DNA of 64,000 nt from Ischnura elegans (Eukaryota; Arthropoda; Insecta; Odonata; Coenagrionidae): contig NC_060246.1 of the NCBI RefSeq assembly GCF_921293095.1, positions 111,518,941 through 111,582,940 on the forward strand, in the 5' to 3' direction. The notes below the pieces were generated by a model. The model saw nothing but the letters and a program-made list of their open reading frames with translations, did not search any database and was not told the DNA's origin. The position numbers were made by a program, and so were the translations under genes. Shown here piece by piece: positions 59,011 to 64,000 of this stretch (position 1 is its first letter; every line of letters begins with the position of its first letter).

Positions 59011-59500
59011 GATTCGATGGAACAGAATTCAAATGAGGCCACCAAATATTGATCTTAAGAAGGCGAAGACTTATCGCATATTTTAAATTTAAATCTATTT
59101 GAGAATCGCGGAATGTGAAAAATTGATTTCTCGTCATTGCCCATGTGTACTGCTATCATATTCTGATATCTCAATAGCTCCTTCATATCATTCATAAATA
59201 ATCCTTCTAATAAAATTACAATAAAAATTGTGGACGTAATTATTCATATTTCTGGTTAAAATATATGTATGTATGACCATTATTACAGGAAGAATAATAG
59301 CAATTTTTGAATAAAAAAATACAGCAATTAAGAAAAGTTTAAGTGAAAATGGAATAAATGCTACGTAAAACGGATTAAATCCACTCTCGAATGGAGTTAT
59401 TTTTTCTTGGTATTTAATTTGATTTTTTATAATATTGAAGATTAAAAAAATAAAAATAAATTGCGATCTCAGGTCGAAGTGTGAACGACCTGTTCGCGAA

Positions 59501-59780
59501 GTCGGTAGCCACTGCTGCTCTTCTTGCTGAACAGGATCGAGATGAAATTTTCGTCGAGATGAACGATTTAGCGAGCCTCTATAGAGTACAGATGGGGTGA
59601 TATGGGGGGAGGGGGAGGGTAGGTTTCGAGTAGGCATGGGAAAGGTATTGGGGAGGGAAGGAGGTGGAGAGTATACACACCTTGCAACATCCCCGCCATA
59701 GGGTTCCAAATCCCTCCCTCTTTGCCGTCTGGAGGAGGAGGCGCTCCTGAATCTATTAGCAGATTGTGCGACGCAGTAAT
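59501..59780. repeat. Duplicated block, copy B
   Basis: Direct repeat of copy A: TCGGTA, then ACAGGATCGAGATGAAATTT, CGTCGAGATGAAC, TTTAGCG, CCTCTATAGA and, further on, AACATCCC and ATTAGC. It lies at the edge of a GC-richer, purine-rich stretch (to about 60080). Confidence 0.72.
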
Positions 59781-61905
59781 CCGGTAAGAGCGAGAGCGTG
59801 GCGGGCGAGGGGTGGCAATCAGGGCCGGCACCGCGATCCCTGGGAGTAGCTGCCTGCTGGTGTGGGAGAGGGTAACAGCAGTGGGCTCTTCTGATGGATG
59901 AGGAGGAGGCATTGAGGGGGTGGGGGGTTGGGATTTACGGAGGGTGTGGGAAGACTCGATTGTGCAAAGAAGAAAATGAAATGGAAATGGACGCAGAAAA
60001 CGAATTTAAGGCGCTTTCGTTCGCCGCGCCAAGCGCGCAATACGTTGCTACTATCAGGCGAGAATTTTCCCGGCTGCCCTGTCAGCGTATAGGGCGGAGA
60101 GAAATGATTATTTTTCCAATTTCGTTTTATGTTCCTGTCAAGTTGTCTAAGAATAAAAATTCTACTTCCACTAATGGATAAAAATGGTATATGAATTATT
60201 TCAGTAGTGCATCAAATGCATCTTTACACCATTTACGTAACGATTGGTCTTAAGTATTTTTAAAATTCAAAATAGCCAAAATGTATTAAACAAGGGTTTT
60301 ATTTACGATAATACGGTTGCAAAAAAATCGCTGAAGAAATACAGTATAACTTAAAAAAAAAAATGCTTGAGCATATAAGGTTATATAAAAATTACTTGAT
60401 TCGCCTGAATCTTGTGCACATTCATCACATTGTCTAAATAAATTTTAGAAAATTCAAAGCTAATCGCTTCATTTCCTCCAATGTAGTTGGTATCCTTGCA
60501 TGATCTTTTCCTTGTAGTAATTTGAAAAATTCTCTCTGTGAGATAGTATGCCTATTTCCAGACACAATATGGAAGTCGTTACTGGGCTGAAACCGAGAGG
60601 AACTGGCATAAAGGGGTAAACATATGCATACGCAAGATGCTCGATGAAAAAAATTATACAATCATAAAAATCTTGTAATGACATTATCTGATGACCACTT
60701 AAATCCCGAAGAAACAGTGAAGACATATTTTCACATTAATTTTACTACAATTTGAGTACCAGCATGCCATAAAAGTATGGATTTGTAAATATAAAAAGTA
60801 AAAATAAATAGCTTATTTATTATTGGCGGTTAAATCATTCCATTGTCTTTGTACTATTTTTCTCCAGACAAATCTCTTTAAGCAGGTTGCCGCTTACCTA
60901 CCCAGATACTTTTCTGTAACTTTGTTTGTCGCAACTTGACTTAAATGTCGTTACTGATAGCTTAAGAGTCTAATAATTAAAGGTCAAAATGACCTAAATT
61001 AATTTTAAAAAACTTGTGAAATTTTTTGGCGTTCTTTCAAAAAACAAATCCGTTTGAAATTCATCATAAAGTTTCATTCCACCTCAAATCAAAAAACATT
61101 TGTCCATTATTTTTTTATGAAAATTTCTGCATGAGTAAATATTCACCTCCAAATTAATAAATACTCCGAGACTGTCTTATGAAACAAATTCCTTTTGAGC
61201 GTTTCATGCCTGTTTAAATTTGCTCACATTTTTGAAAAAAAAACGAGCCTTGAATCATGTAAATTCGTCAATTAATCCATCGAATCATTGAATTGTCATA
61301 GAGCCATGATTTATAGCTAAATGGAAAGTAAAAACTTTAATTGAGGCTGAAAATGCGCAAAAATGTTCGAATTCCTTTTTATATCATAAATATATTAAAA
61401 TTTAAAGAATATTGTTTGATATTTTTGTTAAATATTCCACCTCAAGAGTTTTCTTAACATTTATTTTATACGCTGATCATATTTAAATTAATAATCCAAA
61501 AATAAAAAAAATGGGGCAATTCATAAATGAATTTTTAAAATGTGTAAACATTTATATTGTTCTCCCGCGAGGCGCTTTGGCTCTCCCATCACAAATCTGA
61601 ACAGTAAGCTTAAAATATAAGTTCATGCGTATGACACTGCTCCAAAACATAATTACATGACCTATAGCTCAATTATGAACTACCAAAGCCGCCAATATTT
61701 TTAACCTATTATGACCAGCTTTTATTGAGAACTTACCTGAAGATTCACCCTTATCCTAATGTTTTTTCCCAAAAACAGAAATCTTTTTCCACAAAATTTT
61801 CACATACTGTTGTTCATATTTTTGGCATTTCACAAATAGGGTTTATTATATATCCTTTGTATTGTAAACGTTTGCCTATAATTTTTTGATATGTTTGCAT
61901 TGACG
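59781..61905. other. GC-richer edge, then AT-rich gene-poor DNA
   Basis: 59781-60080 is GC-rich with GCCGCGCCAAGCGCGC words near 60030. 60100-61905 is strongly AT-rich with homopolymer runs. No supported exon. Confidence 0.4.
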
Positions 61906-61909
61906 CAAT

Positions 61910-61985
61910 CAAGGGGTTAGGTAGAAGAGGGGACTTCTTAGTCACAACCTCGCCCGAATAAAGGCATTTTATTGTTATTATAAAG
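61910..61985 (+). mobile_element. LINE 3'-tail fragment
   Basis: GGGGTTAGGTAGAAGAGGGG, then CTCGCCCGAATAAAGGCATT and a short TTATTGTTATTAT run. An AATAAAGGC end followed by a TTATTA-type simple repeat is typical of some arthropod LINE 3' termini. No coding part present. Confidence 0.55.
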
Positions 61986-62391
61986 ATATTCTATATGCTT
62001 GTCTCTCCAGGGCTGTCTTAATCAGGCTACCATGCCTCAAGATATTACCGATGAAATATTTAGTCTTATAAACTCAAAATTGCAAGGAATAATTGAGTCG
62101 AGCTGGTCATAGGCCTGATAGAATATGTCCGAAGACAGGAAACCCAAACGAAAATCACAATATACGGAAAAAATTACTCATGAGCGGAGTTTTGATTACC
62201 TTCGGTAGTCACCTACACTTAGATGAACAGGAGTTAACTCGCTGAGTGCAAAACTTTTTTATGATAATTGTTTCCTTCGAAATTTAATTGAAATTTGCAT
62301 TTTCTGTATAAAATATAAGGTTTCCGGCTTAACTCTGAAGAAATTATGAATTAATATTTAGCATAATCAAATCAATGAGTTTTAATTCCAG

Positions 62392-62501
62392 ACTCTTTTA
62401 TTTCGACCAACCTAGGTTTCAGCTCATAATGCCTTTTCCAAGGTTCATCCTTGGAAATAGAAAGTATGTGCTGAGACCTAGGTCGGTCGAAATAAAAGAG
62501 T
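62392..62501. repeat. Hairpin repeat, 110 bp
   Basis: The left arm ACTCTTTTATTTCGACCAAC and the right arm GTCGGTCGAAATAAAAGAGT are inverted, extending through CCTAGGTYTCAGC. Arms of about 32 bp with a loop carrying a second small inversion (CCAAGGTTCATCCTTGG). Confidence 0.85.
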
Positions 62502-62645
62502 GTGAAGAAAGACAATACGTTAAAATATGCATTTCCTGGCTTCGGAATAATGTGAAATTATTGAACTGCTTCTGATAAGAGTTCAAGTTCAATAATACAA
62601 AACGATTCGTATAAATTTCCTGGATATCAGTCAATTACTTATAGG

Positions 62646-62996
62646 TACCACTTATTTTTTATCAGAGCGCGATCTGGGTTTCAATGAATTATTATCATCA
62701 TCTTCAGGTAATTAAAATTATTATTTTTTTTCCTCTTCTTTCTTGACCTTGTTTAATACATTTTATAATATTTCTTGGAGTTTAGGTCAATGTAAAAAAA
62801 ACGTTACGTTGGCTATAACTTGTTTTACATTGACCTAAACTCCAAGAAATATTATAAAAAAATATAAATAAATCATCTTCAGGCGCAAATTATGATTTGT
62901 TTATCTTATTATTGTTACCTAGTTACGAGATGATTTTTCGGGTTTAATTTTTTTTGCTTTTTTACGGGTCGCGCTCTGATAAAAAAATAAGTGGTA
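62646..62996. repeat. Outer inverted repeat of a nested pair, 351 bp
   Basis: TACCACTTATTTTTTATCAG and GAGCGCGA at the left pair with TCGCGCTC...TGATAAAAAAATAAGTGGTA at the right. Just inside are ATCATCATCTTCAGG on the left and ATCATCTTCAGG on the right, the latter in direct orientation. The loop contains a second hairpin at 62761-62859. Confidence 0.82.
62761..62859. repeat. Inner hairpin of the nested pair
   Basis: The left arm TTTTATAATATTTCTTGGAG, TTTAGGTCAATGTAAAA pairs almost perfectly with the right arm, with a loop around GTTACGTTGGCTATAAC. A related single arm occurs at 63415-63480. Confidence 0.85.
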
Positions 62997-63411
62997 TAAG
63001 CAATTGTCTGATATCCAGGAAACTTATTATGGAATACCACAAAGTAAATCAAGAGTCAGTGAATTTTGATTCGTATAAAATCCTTATGATTCGCTTTTTC
63101 GCTGTCTCTTTTGCACATGTCCGGCCCTGCCGCTTCCTCCCTCCGCCCCGCCCTACCTCTCCCTCACCCTACCCGCCCACGCCGCATCCCCCACCCCCTG
63201 GTCGTTCTCATTTCAATCAGGACGGACCCCAACACATCGATTGGCTTTGACTGCGCACCTGTTGACCTTTCACGGCCAACATCAAAAGGCTTCTCGCTCG
63301 GACTTTTGATTGTACACCAGGGATGTCGATGAGACAAACATTCGGCGATGACTGGGTCGTCTGTTCGCTAAAACAAATAAATGACGACAAAATTATGAAA
63401 ATGCTTTTATG

Positions 63412-63515
63412 TTAAAATATTTCTTGGAGTGTAAGTCAACATATGTTATGCAAAAAAGTTATAGCCAACGTTTCCGTTTATTTTAAACCATCATCAGGGC
63501 TATGAAAGAAAAACA
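63412..63515. repeat. Single-arm relative of the 62761-62859 hairpin
   Basis: ATATTTCTTGGAGTGTAAGT and GTTATAGCCAACG are related to the inner hairpin arm and loop, followed by AAACCATCATCAGGGC. No paired arm is visible before the window ends. Confidence 0.62.
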
Positions 63516-64000
63516 TATGAACAATATAAAATACAAAGATAACAAAGATATACAATATTTTTACATAAATAAATGTTACGATAGCATTTTTTTACAATAA
63601 TGTAATTTAAAATATATATAAGAACAGAATACACAAAAAATGAAAAAAAAAAAATGCTTTTAGTAATATTCTGTGGGAGAGTGACCTAAGGAAAATATTA
63701 CGATACACAACGGTCTTTTAATGGTCGCAGTAGAAGCAGAGAATCGTACAAGAAATATTGCAATAGCCGAAACAATTCTACACATGATGGCATCGGGAAG
63801 GAAATACAAAACGTCACTAAGAATTTGCTGCTAATAATTGAAAAATTATGAGAAATATAAACTGATACGCTATTAATCGACTTGTATTGGTATAAAATCA
63901 TATAATTTTATCGTCTGTTTATTATTTACAAATTGCATACTCGAAATTTTAATCGGATTAAATTTTAACCTTAATTTATATAAAAGTAATTCATTTTATT
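63516..64000. other. AT-rich end of window
   Basis: No exon or repeat end recognised. Confidence 0.5.

Noticed and set aside
59188..59912. Proline/hydrophobic minus-strand frames of 173 and 114 codons
   Set aside because: Composition follows a purine-rich stretch on the + strand and AT-rich DNA; no domain, and they overlap the duplicated block without codon-like conservation between its copies.
1..64000. CRISPR array, bacterial operon, phage or integrated virus
   Set aside because: No regularly spaced direct repeats, no ribosome-binding-site-led gene strings and no capsid/polymerase-like viral proteins; all RT-like coding is from non-LTR elements.

Overview
The window is nuclear DNA from a multicellular animal, most likely an arthropod and probably an insect with a large, repeat-rich genome. 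The evidence is split genes with GT-AG introns, AT-rich sequence, two conserved animal housekeeping genes, and dense fossil transposons (piggyBac, hAT, pogo/Tc1-like, non-LTR retrotransposons, tRNA-derived SINEs, foldback MITEs). There are no bacterial operons, rRNA or CRISPR arrays. The species cannot be fixed from sequence alone.

Region 1 (1-17.5 kb, + strand): the 3' end of a NudE/NDE1/NDEL1 gene. Its last three coding exons are at 545-639, 14537-14622 and 16003-16063, with matching splice phases, a stop at 16061-16063 and a poly(A) signal at 17438. The 13.9-kb intron between the first two is filled with TTAA-flanked piggyBac-type elements (3398-3700, 5542-8064, 8500-10159), a SINE and a terminal-repeat MITE.

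Region 2 (17.5-27.8 kb): convergent intergenic DNA between NudE and PIGQ. It holds a 5'-truncated, inactivated non-LTR retrotransposon (20009-21800, - strand) and a 583-bp pogo/Tc1-type non-autonomous element (23775-24357).

Region 3 (27.8-34.5 kb, - strand): a PIGQ (GPI1) gene, a subunit of the GPI-GlcNAc transferase that starts GPI-anchor synthesis on the ER. Six coding exons with consistent phases give about 500 codons. Three introns are under 100 bp and two are over 2 kb and carry transposon remnants.

Region 4 (34.9-35.8 kb): a foldback element with 149-bp arms. A hAT MITE with a perfect 8-bp target duplication sits in its loop, and a 38-bp copy of the PIGQ 5' leader is inserted at one arm. 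Just beyond is a possible + strand promoter and first exon (about 35962-36371).

Region 5 (36.4-64 kb): mostly gene-poor. It contains terminal-inverted-repeat elements, hairpins (some nested), LINE 3' fragments, GC-rich islands (46.0-46.6, 54.7-55.0, 59.5-60.1 kb), a duplicated block (58.7/59.5 kb) and an unusual cluster of GGCC-centred dyads (56.2 kb).

The two recognised genes act in unrelated processes (dynein/LIS1 regulation and GPI anchoring) and are simply convergent neighbours. I found no convincing new multi-gene system. The most unusual material is transposon architecture and a possible regulatory conflict at the PIGQ 5' end. Coordinates were read by eye; no alignment or search was run.
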